Origin: Pseudoalteromonas arctica A 37-1-2
Lineage (GTDB): Bacteria; Pseudomonadota; Gammaproteobacteria; Enterobacterales; Alteromonadaceae
NCBI RefSeq assembly: GCF_000238395.3
Contig: NZ_CP011026.1
Coordinates: 558,001-622,000, forward strand
Length of the DNA stretch: 64,000 bases
Reading direction: 5' to 3'
In this document: positions 1-7,517 of the stretch, piece after piece
How the letters are laid out: every line of letters begins with the position of its first letter
Numbering within the stretch: the first letter of the stretch is position 1
The notes under the pieces: generated by a model
Told to the model about the DNA's origin: nothing
Database searches by the model: none
What the model saw: only the letters and a program-made list of their open reading frames with translations
Position numbers and translations under genes: made by a program

Positions 1-2
1 AA

Positions 3-398
3 ACGGATGATCCTAGTAAAAGTCCAGAGGCTAAAGCAGACTCTTCTTTAAATAAAGACGCCGAAAAAACTACGAGCTCTACTGCAGCTACTGAAGACGC
101 AAAGTCTATTATTAACAGCGAAACAGAAGATTCGAGTGACAATTCAGCAGTTCAAATGAATAAAGCGATCGAGTCAATTAAAGATTTACAGAGTAAAATA
201 AGAGAAATGACCAATAGTTCTGATACGCCCACAGGGGAAGCGATAGAAGAGCTAAGCGAACTTAAAAAGCAACTCGATAGTGAGCTATCGTCGATACAAT
301 TAATAGTGCGAAAAAATGTATCTACTTTAATGGATTCAATGTTTTCATCATCTTCAGATAATAAAAGTTCAGGTTTGCTTTTTAATAACCAAGCATAA
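3..398 (+). CDS. C-terminal part of an unidentified protein (5' end outside window)
   Basis: The frame is open from the left edge to the TAA at 396-398, so this is the last ~131 residues of a longer protein. The first internal ATG is at 156, but the frame reads through upstream of it without a stop. The visible part is low-complexity and hydrophilic, rich in Ser, Thr, Asp, Glu and Lys. A helical, possibly coiled-coil stretch follows (residues ~55-95 of the fragment), with heptad-like leucines around KDLQSKI and ELKKQLDSEL. No catalytic motif or membrane segment is visible and no family is recognised. It converges with the LysR gene 22 bp downstream. Confidence 0.7.
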   Translation, partial: TDDPSKSPEAKADSSLNKDAEKTTSSTAATEDAKSIINSETEDSSDNSAVQMNKAIESIKDLQSKIREMTNSSDTPTGEAIEELSELKKQLDSELSSIQLIVRKNVSTLMDSMFSSSSDNKSSGLLFNNQA

Positions 399-420
399 TT
401 TAACTTGCTTTTTAATATAG

Positions 421-1308
421 TTATAAGCTTAGTCGTGGCTTTATAAAATCTAAAAAAGCCACAATTCGAGACGATACCGCACTGTTTTTATAATACACGG
501 CTTGTACAACCTCTCGGTTATTAGGAGAGCTAACTGCACTGGGTAACACTTCAACTAACTCACCTGTTTTTAGGTCATTGCCAATCATAAAGTGAGAAAG
601 TAGCGCCACACCTTGGTTTGCAATACATAGTTGGCGCACTGTTTCGCCGCTGCTTGCGCTAAGCGAAAACGTAAATAAAGCGGGCTTTACTAACGGCCAA
701 GTGTTTAATTTTGGGGAGTCACTAAAACCAATTAACTTATGATTTTGTAAGTCATCTATTTGTATAATTGCTGCGTTGTTTTTTATATATTCTGGGCTGG
801 CTACAATACGTAACTGACTGCTGCCGAGTTTACGAGCATGTAAGTTTGAGTCTTTTAAATCACCAATGCGTATGGCTAAATCGGTTTTATGTTCAAGTAA
901 ATCAATAATGCTGTCGTGTGAGGTTATATCAAGCGTTATGTGAGGGTATTGCTTAGCAAATTCGCCAATTAAAGGCGTAAGTTGGTGCAATACAAAAGGG
1001 CTTGCAGCATCTATTCGCAGCTTGCCACTTGGCGCTTGTTTTAAAAGCTTTATGGCTTCTTCACCGGTATAAAGCGTATTTAATCCTTCGCGCGCATATT
1101 TTATAAAAGTATGGCCCTCTTCGGTAAGTTCTAATCGGCGTGTTGTTCTGTTTAGTAAAGTGCATTGCAGTGTATTTTCAAGGCGTGATACAGCTCGCGA
1201 CACTTTAGCCACTTGTTGATCGAGCAAATTAGCTGCCCCCGAAAAGCTTCCGCAATCTACTACCGTTATAAACGTTTCTAAATCTTCAGTTTTTGAATGA
1301 ACAGCCAT
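421..1308 (-). CDS. LysR-family transcriptional regulator
   Basis: A 295-residue LysR-type regulator of normal length. Residues ~5-65 form the winged helix-turn-helix typical of the family (LETFITVVDCGSFSGAA, then SRAVSRLE and TRRLELTEEG). The rest is a periplasmic-binding-protein-like effector domain, beginning near GKLRIDAASPFVL. It belongs to the common subgroup resembling DsdC/PA0477-like regulators of efflux and redox genes. It is divergent from the MFS transporter, with 116 bp between the likely starts, the classic arrangement for a LysR protein controlling its neighbour and itself. The effector cannot be deduced. The aldo/keto reductase and monooxygenase further downstream may be in the same regulon (inference). 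Confidence 0.88.
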   Translation of the reverse strand: MAVHSKTEDLETFITVVDCGSFSGAANLLDQQVAKVSRAVSRLENTLQCTLLNRTTRRLELTEEGHTFIKYAREGLNTLYTGEEAIKLLKQAPSGKLRIDAASPFVLHQLTPLIGEFAKQYPHITLDITSHDSIIDLLEHKTDLAIRIGDLKDSNLHARKLGSSQLRIVASPEYIKNNAAIIQIDDLQNHKLIGFSDSPKLNTWPLVKPALFTFSLSASSGETVRQLCIANQGVALLSHFMIGNDLKTGELVEVLPSAVSSPNNREVVQAVYYKNSAVSSRIVAFLDFIKPRLSL

Positions 1309-1424
1309 AAGTATACCAACACCATCTTTGCATTATTAACAAAAGTATTTTGTCACTAATGCTATTTTTTGCAAACGATATTTTAGCCAAACTACATTCT
1401 TCAAATATTAATGAGGACATAACT

Positions 1425-2597
1425 ATGCCATTGGCTTTGTGGGCGCTTACCTTAAGCGCATTTGCAATAGGAACAACTGAGTTTGTAATAGTGGGATTAG
1501 TACCCACCATTGCAAACGACTTAGGCGTAAGCCTACCTTCAGCAGGTTTGCTTGTAAGTTTATATGCGGTTGGCGTTGCCATTGGTGCGCCGGTGCTAAC
1601 AGCTTTAACGGGTCGTTGGAATCGTAAAGTGGTCTTAATAAGCTTAATGGGCTTGTTTGTATTGGGTAACTTACTCGCTTGGCAAGCGCCAAGTTACGAA
1701 ACATTAATACTTGCGCGCATTTTAACGGGGCTTGCCCATGGTGTGTTTTTTTCAATCGGATCGATGATTGCCACAAGTCTAGTAAGCAAAGACAAAGAAG
1801 CCAGTGCAATTGCAATTATGTTTACCGGGCTTACTGTAGCACTAGTAACTGGTGTGCCACTAGGTACATGGATTGGACAACACTTTGGTTGGCGTGCAAC
1901 GTTTTTAGTTGTGTCGGTATTAGGTTTAATTGCATTAATCGGCAGCTCTATTTTAGTGCCAAAAAACTTAAAACAATCAATACCAGCCACGTTTAAAGAA
2001 CAACTACAAGTAATTGTAAAACCGCGTTTATTACTCGTGTATTTAATGACGATATTGGGATACGGCGGCACGTTTACAGCGTTTACTTATTTAGCACCTA
2101 TTTTAGAGCAACAAACAGGTTTTGCGCCTTCGGCTATTGCTTTAATAATGCTTGTTTACGGTGTATCGGTAGCGATAGGTAATATTTGGGGTGGAAAGTT
2201 GGCCGACAAACGCGGCCCAATTAGCGCACTGAGCATTATATTCAGCGCTTTGAGTATTATTTTACTGATATTTACTTTTACGATGGAATCAAAAATTGCC
2301 GCTGTACTTACTATTCTAGTCTGGGGCGCATTTGCTTTTGGCAATGTGCCAGGCTTGCAACTTTATGTAGTAAAGCAAGCACAAAAGCACACGCCAAATG
2401 CGGTAGATGTTGCATCAGGTTTGAACATAGCCGCATTTAATATTGGTATTGCACTTGGGTCAATTATTGGTGGTAGCGTAGTAGAGAACATGACCCTGCA
2501 AGATACAGCATGGATAGGCGCCGTTATCTCTGTTTTAGCACTTGGTTTTACACGCTACAGCGGTATGCTTGATAAACGTGAAATTCAGCAAGCATAA
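1425..2597 (+). CDS. MFS transporter, DHA1 drug-efflux type
   Basis: A 390-residue inner-membrane major facilitator of the drug:H+ antiporter 1 group (AraJ/YdhP/NepI-like), with about 12 hydrophobic segments. It opens with the group's usual N-terminus (LWALTLSAFAIGTTEFVIVG). Motif A is recognisable after TM2 (LTGRWNRK), and motif C-like GTWIG follows TM5. The start at 1425 is preferred over an upstream ATG at 1350 because GAGGA lies about 8 bases before it and the first TM then begins immediately. It is divergent from a LysR regulator, its likely controller, and is followed by a strong hairpin terminator. Substrate unknown; purine nucleoside, sugar or drug efflux are all seen in this group. 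Confidence 0.88.
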   Translation: MPLALWALTLSAFAIGTTEFVIVGLVPTIANDLGVSLPSAGLLVSLYAVGVAIGAPVLTALTGRWNRKVVLISLMGLFVLGNLLAWQAPSYETLILARILTGLAHGVFFSIGSMIATSLVSKDKEASAIAIMFTGLTVALVTGVPLGTWIGQHFGWRATFLVVSVLGLIALIGSSILVPKNLKQSIPATFKEQLQVIVKPRLLLVYLMTILGYGGTFTAFTYLAPILEQQTGFAPSAIALIMLVYGVSVAIGNIWGGKLADKRGPISALSIIFSALSIILLIFTFTMESKIAAVLTILVWGAFAFGNVPGLQLYVVKQAQKHTPNAVDVASGLNIAAFNIGIALGSIIGGSVVENMTLQDTAWIGAVISVLALGFTRYSGMLDKREIQQA

Positions 2598-2629
2598 AGC
2601 CTTAGCTGTTAACCTTGAAACTAAAATTA

Positions 2630-2656
2630 ATGACCTCATACTTGTTATGAGGTCAT
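2630..2656 (+). terminator. Rho-independent terminator after the MFS gene
   Basis: An 11-bp perfect stem (ATGACCTCATA / TATGAGGTCAT) with a 5-base loop, followed by AGATTTTT. It lies 32 bp after the MFS stop codon. Confidence 0.8.
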
Positions 2657-2710
2657 AGATTTTTAAGTGACAGTCGTAATAAGAAGTAAAAGGTGTATTT
2701 CGTAAAACTA

Positions 2711-2978
2711 TAGGGCGTGTTGATCTTTGGTTGTTGAATTTGCAGTAGTAAGTTTGGTTTTTAGGCAAGGCAGAGCCTATGTAGTGTGGTTGTTCCCCAT
2801 AAATAGGCGATAACGCAGCATAAAAACCAAACATACACTGCCCGTTGGGTTCTTTCTAGGAGCGATTAACTCTTTGTTGCTCGGTTTTTACTTAGCCCAC
2901 TAGGTTACAAACCTCGAGCCGCGATTAAATCGCCCCTAGATTGAACAAATTTCAATCCACAAAGGACAACACGCCCTA
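2711..2978. mobile_element. MITE-like non-coding element, 268 bp, with terminal inverted repeats
   Basis: The ends are imperfect inverted repeats. The left end TAGGGCGTGTTGATCTTTG matches the complement of the right end (TAGGGCGTGTTGTCCTTTG), and similarity continues inwards for roughly 40 bases (TTGAATTTG on the left, CAAATTTCAA on the right). Inside is a second inverted pair (GTTTGGTTTTTA near 2751 and TAAAAACCAAAC near 2821). No open frame of useful length is present. Both ends carry TA next to GGGCG, which would fit a TA target duplication, but because the ends are palindromic this cannot be separated from the repeat itself. The element separates the MFS gene from the aldo/keto reductase. 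The parent transposase family was not identified. Confidence 0.7.
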
Positions 2979-3022
2979 GTGAAGTTTGTATTTTAAAACC
3001 GATTATTTTATAAGGATAAACC

Positions 3023-3838
3023 ATGACAAAACGTGTAATAGAAATGCCAGAACTCGGTATGGGAACATTCCGCTTAGAGGGCGACACGGCCTATAACTCA
3101 GTAAAAATGGCGCTCGAAGTTGGGTTTCGCCATATTGACACCGCACAAATTTATGGCAACGAAGAGCAAGTAGGTCAAGCCATAAAAGATAGTAATATTC
3201 CGCGCAGTGAAATATTCTTAACTACCAAAGTGTGGAATAACAAATTAAATAAAAGCGACTTTATCCCAAGCGTTAAAAAGTCACTTGAAAAGCTACAAGT
3301 TGATTCGGTCGACTTACTGCTAATTCACTGGCCATCGCCTGCTAACGACGAGCCAATGAGTGAATACCTCACTGAATTACTAAAAGCGAAGCAGCTTGGT
3401 TTAACTAAGCACATTGGTGTATCAAACTTCACCATTGCAAACTTAAATGAAGCAATGCAAACGCTTGACTCGCGTGAAATATTTACCAATCAGGTTGAGG
3501 TGCACCCATATTTAACTAATACTAAATTACGCGCATTTTGTGCTCAGCACGACATTCATGTAACAGCGTACATGCCATTTGTAGTAGGCAAAGTACTTAA
3601 AGATCAAACCATTATCGACATTGCTAACAAGCACGATGCAAGTCCAGCACAAGTTGTTTTAGCATGGGTTAACGCAAGCGGTATGACGACAATTCCATCA
3701 TCAACTAAGCGTAAAAACTTAGAAGATAACTTTAACGACCACGTTAAATTAGATGATGAAGACATAGCCCGCATTGATGGTCTTGATTGCGGCGACCGCC
3801 AAGCAACACCAGAGTTTGCGCCGCAGTGGGATCAGTAA
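3023..3838 (+). CDS. dkgB: Aldo/keto reductase, 2,5-diketo-gluconate reductase B (DkgB/YafB) type
   Basis: A 271-residue cytosolic NADPH-dependent reductase of aldehydes and ketones, including methylglyoxal in the family's E. coli member. The AKR catalytic tetrad is visible: Asp39 (FRHIDTAQIYG), Tyr44, Lys69 (LTTKVW) and His102 (LLIHWPSP). The signature around HIGVSNF and the cofactor-binding IPSSTKRKNLEDN near the C-terminus are also present. Length matches DkgB. A ribosome site (AAGGA) lies 8 bases upstream of the ATG. It is followed by a hairpin and then the YgiN-like monooxygenase, a pairing that suggests a quinone or reactive-carbonyl detoxification locus. The exact substrate is inferred, not shown. 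Confidence 0.88.
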   Translation: MTKRVIEMPELGMGTFRLEGDTAYNSVKMALEVGFRHIDTAQIYGNEEQVGQAIKDSNIPRSEIFLTTKVWNNKLNKSDFIPSVKKSLEKLQVDSVDLLLIHWPSPANDEPMSEYLTELLKAKQLGLTKHIGVSNFTIANLNEAMQTLDSREIFTNQVEVHPYLTNTKLRAFCAQHDIHVTAYMPFVVGKVLKDQTIIDIANKHDASPAQVVLAWVNASGMTTIPSSTKRKNLEDNFNDHVKLDDEDIARIDGLDCGDRQATPEFAPQWDQ

Positions 3839-3871
3839 ACTTACCTCAAACGCAAAGTTAAACTAAATATT

Positions 3872-3898
3872 TTAAGGTGTAGATTATCTACACCTTAA
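3872..3898 (+). terminator. Hairpin between aldo/keto reductase and monooxygenase genes
   Basis: An 11-bp stem (TTAAGGTGTAG / CTACACCTTAA) with a 5-base loop, followed by CTTTTAAAAGG, which contains the next gene's ribosome site. The T-run is weak, so partial termination or mRNA-end stabilisation is possible. Confidence 0.6.
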
Positions 3899-3916
3899 CT
3901 TTTAAAAGGAATACAC

Positions 3917-4204
3917 ATGTTAACGGTTATAGCGGCACTGTCGTGCAAAAATATTGATGCAGATGTAATGCTTACAGCACTTGAAAACTTACAAAAGTCA
4001 TCGCGCCAAGAAGTAGGGTGCTTACGTTATGAACTATCGGTAAAAAGTGATGATGAACATACCGACTATGTAGTTAGTGAACAATGGGCGTCTGACGAGC
4101 ACTTTGAAGCGCATAAAAACGAGCCACACTTTAAAGCGTTTGGTACGCAAGTTACTGGGCTTTTAACCAATAGTAGTATTGACGTATATAAATCAATTGG
4201 TTAA
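3917..4204 (+). CDS. Antibiotic biosynthesis monooxygenase (ABM) domain protein, YgiN-like
   Basis: A 95-residue single-domain protein of the dimeric ferredoxin-like ABM superfamily. Visible family features are the N-terminal strand (LTVIAALSCKN), the REVGCLRYEL-type segment (here QEVGCLRYEL) and the SEQWASDEHFEAHKNEPHFKAF helix region with conserved Trp, His and Phe. YgiN itself is a quinol monooxygenase in quinone redox cycling, and others of this size act on small aromatic metabolites. A good ribosome site (AAAAGGA) lies 7 bases before the ATG. It lies 78 bp after the aldo/keto reductase in the same direction, consistent with a shared oxidative or electrophile-response role. A catalytic role is inferred only. 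Confidence 0.85.
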   Translation: MLTVIAALSCKNIDADVMLTALENLQKSSRQEVGCLRYELSVKSDDEHTDYVVSEQWASDEHFEAHKNEPHFKAFGTQVTGLLTNSSIDVYKSIG

Positions 4205-4564
4205 GCGGTTTTATACCACTTAGCTAAACTACATAACTAATTAAATACTCAAATAGGTGCTGTTAACTTACATCACCTTTTTATTAAGTCCCCAATCGCT
4301 TTAATCCTAACTTTCTCCAAAATATCAATTAAATCTCGACGTTATTTAAATCAACTGATTAGCTCAGTTATACCCTAAGTAGCACGTAAAATTACTCTGC
4401 ATAATTTTCACGTACAAAACAGACTCTAATAAATAGCTTATTTAATTTATTGTTTACATTAAAGTTCTCTGGTGTAAATATAGAAACATGTAATATAAGC
4501 CGTTTTGGTTTGTTATAAAAAACAAAATGGTTTTGAATAATCTGTTAGTAACGCAAGGTAATTC
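4205..4564. other. 360-bp intergenic region: weak terminator and an inverted repeat
   Basis: No gene is supported here. A short stem (AGGTG 4255-4259 with CACCT 4274-4278, then T-rich) may terminate the monooxygenase transcript. A second inverted repeat pairs ACGTAAAATTA (4384-4394) with TAATTTTCACGT (4402-4413) and has no T-run. It could be an operator or end-stabilising hairpin. The sequence before the TOPRIM gene is very AT-rich, and its promoter probably lies within it. Confidence 0.4.
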
Positions 4565-5629
4565 ATGGCAATTGTACATTTCGAATCTGTACCTTTTAGG
4601 GATATATACGGTGATAAAAATGGAGTTATCGATGGAGACTTTAATGAGCAATCTCTTAGTGAACACTTAATCGAATACTGGGTTAGCTACGTGGAATGTC
4701 ACCATTGTCCAAGGGGAAATACTTGTAAATTTGCCATACCTCATCATAAATGGGAGTGGAAGAAATTAGAAATACAATGTGGTGTTAAATCTGAGTTTAT
4801 AAAAAATTTCGTAGCACTTACATTTGATGAGTATCTCGAAGCCGAAAATCATGTCCAAGAGAGGTTGTTATCAGCTACATTTTATCTTTCAGAATACGCC
4901 ATGATATCAGAGCAGCAAATCGGTTGGACTATAGATGATGAGTGGCTTAAAAATTTAGGTACATATGGTAAAGCTTTTCTCGGCAATATAGTTCACTTGA
5001 GAGAAAAGCTGACATATGCGGCACAAGATTTATCTTATATACCAAACCTATATAGTCGTAAGCCAATACTCTTGGTTGAAGGACAGTCAGAAAAAGCTTT
5101 TATAGATAAATTGCGAGAATCACACAATAGCTGGTTTACAGATCTTCGTACTGAAGTTTATGGTGGAAATGGTAACGCACATCCTAGGCGGATTCAGATG
5201 CGTCTAGATAAGTATGTAGAGGATGGTTACACCTGCTATATGCAAGGTGACAAAGATGGAAATGAAAAGGGAAGTTTTGAAAGGCTCATAAAACATAATA
5301 CAGTCGAAGAGAAAAATACTTTTCTTTTCGACTTCGATTTTGAGTCAGCGATTCCAAGAAAGTTATTATTTTTAGCTCTACAGAATCTTGATTTGCTCTT
5401 AGATGTGGATATAAAAGCTTTTCTAATGCAGATTGATCATGAATCTTCAATTTGCACCCAAATTAAATCTGTCTTTGATGTCAATTTAGAACCTTATAAA
5501 GTGCAACTTGCAGATGAAATAGGCTGGATTTTTAATAATAGTGAATTTCATTGGTACCAAGATGAGGATGGTTTTATGGAGGAAACTGAACTGGGACGTT
5601 TTTTGGATTTTGTTATAAAAATGAAATAG
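4565..5629 (+). CDS. Orphan TOPRIM (OLD-like) protein with N-terminal Cys cluster
   Basis: A 354-residue protein with a likely TOPRIM domain in the middle. The first motif is PILLVEGQSEKAF (residues 167-179, Glu172). The second acidic motif is QGDKDG (228-232, Asp229 and Asp231), followed by FDFDFESAIP (255-263). This is the arrangement of OLD-type nucleases, but there is no ABC ATPase domain on the protein or beside it. The N-terminus has four cysteines, C45-x2-C48-x5-C54 and C72, which could bind zinc or an Fe-S cluster. GTAACGCAAGGTAATTC before the ATG supplies a ribosome site. No partner gene is recognisable. It may be a solitary defence or repair nuclease; the fold assignment is by motif only. 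Confidence 0.65.
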   Translation: MAIVHFESVPFRDIYGDKNGVIDGDFNEQSLSEHLIEYWVSYVECHHCPRGNTCKFAIPHHKWEWKKLEIQCGVKSEFIKNFVALTFDEYLEAENHVQERLLSATFYLSEYAMISEQQIGWTIDDEWLKNLGTYGKAFLGNIVHLREKLTYAAQDLSYIPNLYSRKPILLVEGQSEKAFIDKLRESHNSWFTDLRTEVYGGNGNAHPRRIQMRLDKYVEDGYTCYMQGDKDGNEKGSFERLIKHNTVEEKNTFLFDFDFESAIPRKLLFLALQNLDLLLDVDIKAFLMQIDHESSICTQIKSVFDVNLEPYKVQLADEIGWIFNNSEFHWYQDEDGFMEETELGRFLDFVIKMK

Positions 5630-5756
5630 CATTACTAATAATGCATTTAAATGAAATGAAAATATTTTATAAGCTCTTTCTTTACGCCGTATTACAACCT
5701 AAATGCTAGTCATTATTAATGTAGCGTTAGGTTATTTTTATAATATGGAGATTACG

Positions 5757-6122
5757 GTGCCAAAGTTATTATCTTTATTTTTTTTGTTCATTTCTTTTAA
5801 TCTCTTGGCTGATTTTATACATCCGATGGACTTTGATAATTCTAAAGCTCAGCAAAATAGAGTTATTGAGATTATCAAAACTCGTGTTAAATATGATTAT
5901 TGTGACAGTGGGTTAGATATGTGCCAACCAATGATGCTGAGAATGATGGAAAGTGAAAACTTAAAAGCCTTTAAAAATGCATCTCAAGTAAATAATAGAG
6001 AAATAATGGATCGTGTAATTAAAGATTATTGTAGTAGTGGTCTTGATATGTGTAGCTATACAAATATTTTTATGATGTATCAAGAAAATCTTAAAGCGAG
6101 TAAAGAATCACTAAGTTGGTAA
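5757..6122 (+). CDS. Small secreted protein with two Cys-containing repeats
   Basis: About 121 residues, starting from a GTG that has GGAG 6 bases upstream; ATGs at 5703 and 5745 are in frame but give poorer N-termini. The first ~18 residues (PKLLSLFFLFISFNLLA) form a signal peptide. The mature part holds two copies of a ~30-residue unit: residues 36-73 and 84-113 both contain Y-C-x-SGLDMC, then a Met-rich helix and ENLKA. The paired cysteines in each unit could form disulfides in the periplasm. No known family is recognised. It stands alone between the TOPRIM gene and other small exported proteins. Confidence 0.65.
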   Translation: MPKLLSLFFLFISFNLLADFIHPMDFDNSKAQQNRVIEIIKTRVKYDYCDSGLDMCQPMMLRMMESENLKAFKNASQVNNREIMDRVIKDYCSSGLDMCSYTNIFMMYQENLKASKESLSW

Positions 6123-6343
6123 ATTATCCATACATAATCTACAAGGACTAAAAGTAAAGCTCTTAGCATTTTACTCCGTCGCACTTAGACTCACATTTTA
6201 GCCACCTATTTTGGAGTGTTAATCATTTCATCAGAGCTAAAACATAAGTTTTTTAATCATTAGTTGGTAAATTGCTAGCTGAAAAATCACAGCTAATAAA
6301 GCTTTAATAGCCTTTAGCTGTATCAATTTATATGGAAATAATA

Positions 6344-6688
6344 ATGAAAAAATTAATCGCAATAATAGCGTTGTTAGGCTTTGTCTCATTTGCACAAGCT
6401 AATGATAGTTTTGTAGTGAATGCCAAGTTTTATGATGATAAAAACTTAATTGGTTCACCCACTTTAGTTGTAAATTCAAATGAAGAGGCGTCAGTTTCAG
6501 TTGATAATTCGTATAGTTTTGCTCTTACAGTAACGCCAATTGATGATTCTACTGTTAGTTTAGCAACTGACCTGAAGCTAGGTGGAAAACATATGGCTCC
6601 CTCTTTAGTTGTTGAACTAGGCAAAGAAGCAAGTATTAATCTTGATGGTAAAGAGCTTTCAGTTTTAGTAAGCAAATCAATCAGCTAA
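6344..6688 (+). CDS. Small exported protein of unknown function
   Basis: A 114-residue protein with a clear signal peptide (KKLIAIIALLGFVSFAQA, cleavage likely after Ala19), so it is periplasmic or secreted. The start at 6344 has GGAA 7 bases upstream and is preferred over an in-frame ATG at 6332. The mature region looks all-beta (FVVNAKFYDDKNLIG, alternating Val and Ser) and has no cysteines or catalytic motifs. It resembles short periplasmic proteins with a single beta-sandwich, but no family can be named. The next small gene starts 26 bp downstream, so the two may be co-transcribed. Confidence 0.65.
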   Translation: MKKLIAIIALLGFVSFAQANDSFVVNAKFYDDKNLIGSPTLVVNSNEEASVSVDNSYSFALTVTPIDDSTVSLATDLKLGGKHMAPSLVVELGKEASINLDGKELSVLVSKSIS

Positions 6689-6714
6689 CAAGTTAAAAAT
6701 TAGGAATATAATTA

Positions 6715-6873
6715 ATGAAAAACTCAAGAAATGAAATAGTAAAATATGGAGTCTCTTTTGGTACAGCCCTAGCAATTGCTATTTCATGGAGTGCTAACGA
6801 GTCTGTGTTATGGGCAATTTTGCATGGTTTTTTATCTTGGTTTTATGTTATTTGGCATGTAATTACGCGATAA
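6715..6873 (+). CDS. 52-residue putative membrane protein
   Basis: A short open frame from ATG 6715 to TAA 6871-6873, preceded by TAGGAAT about 6 bases upstream. It encodes a basic N-terminus (KNSRNEIVKYG) and then two hydrophobic stretches (FGTALAIAISW and ESVLWAILHGFLSWFYVIWHV) rich in Trp and His. That fits a small inner-membrane hairpin or single-span protein. It follows the preceding exported protein closely. No family is recognised; reality rests on the ribosome site and its membrane-like composition. Confidence 0.5.
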   Translation: MKNSRNEIVKYGVSFGTALAIAISWSANESVLWAILHGFLSWFYVIWHVITR

Positions 6874-6982
6874 GTGTTTTCGCGTGTGCACTGATTGATT
6901 ATGTAGACCGCGGTCAATGTTAATAGTCGAGTAATTACCATTTAAAACGATTAAGTTAAAAATATAAAAGGAATAATTAATA

Positions 6983-7387
6983 ATGAAAGGTGCGGGTGGA
7001 AGCTCTGGTGGTATTGGGCATTTTTTTATTGGTTTGATTATGATGTGCGGTGGCTTTTATATGCTGCTAAACGCAATTTCGGTGACCTCTAATTTTGGAC
7101 TAAGTTCTCGCATTTATAGTGTTAATGCTTTAGGTGGCTTTGGCGTTACAGGCGGCATGGTTATGATCCCGTTTATTTTTGGTGTGGGTCTGATTTTTTA
7201 TAATTCTAAAAATATTTTAGGCTGGGTGCTATCTCTAGGTTCGTTAACCGCACTAATATTTGGCGTTATATCGAGTGTTCAATTTAGTATGCGAACTATG
7301 ACGTCGTTTGATTTGATTGTTATTATAATTTTAGCGTTTGGCGGCTTAGGGCTATTTTTACGATCGCTTAAATCTATTGATACTTAA
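6983..7387 (+). CDS. Hypothetical membrane protein, four predicted TM segments
   Basis: A 134-residue protein with a Gly/Ser-rich start (KGAGGSSGGIG) and four hydrophobic segments: FFIGLIMMCGGFYMLL, GGMVMIPFIFGVGLIF, NILGWVLSLGSLTALIFGVI and FDLIVIIILAFGGLGLFL. It is therefore an inner-membrane protein. AAAAGGA lies upstream of the ATG. No enzyme motif or family is recognised. It sits at the end of a run of small exported or membrane genes (5.7-7.4 kb) and ends before an inverted repeat (TAGGCATT 7426-7433 with AATGCCTA 7448-7455). Confidence 0.7.
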   Translation: MKGAGGSSGGIGHFFIGLIMMCGGFYMLLNAISVTSNFGLSSRIYSVNALGGFGVTGGMVMIPFIFGVGLIFYNSKNILGWVLSLGSLTALIFGVISSVQFSMRTMTSFDLIVIIILAFGGLGLFLRSLKSIDT

Positions 7388-7517
7388 ATAATTACCGCGC
7401 TTTGTTTTAAATATAATTTTAATTATAGGCATTTAACATTATGTTCTAATGCCTAAATTAATAATGTAATCCTTCCTATTTACTGCTTAACCAGTAATGT
7501 ATTTTAAAGAGATTTAT

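Noticed and set aside
4205..4564. CRISPR array or small RNA in the intergenic region
   Set aside because: No regular direct repeats are present; only two short inverted repeats are seen and neither has clear RNA gene features.
7426..7455. Inverted repeat TAGGCATT / AATGCCTA after the 134-residue membrane gene
   Set aside because: The loop is 14 bases and no T-run follows, so a terminator cannot be supported; it may be a chance palindrome in AT-rich sequence.
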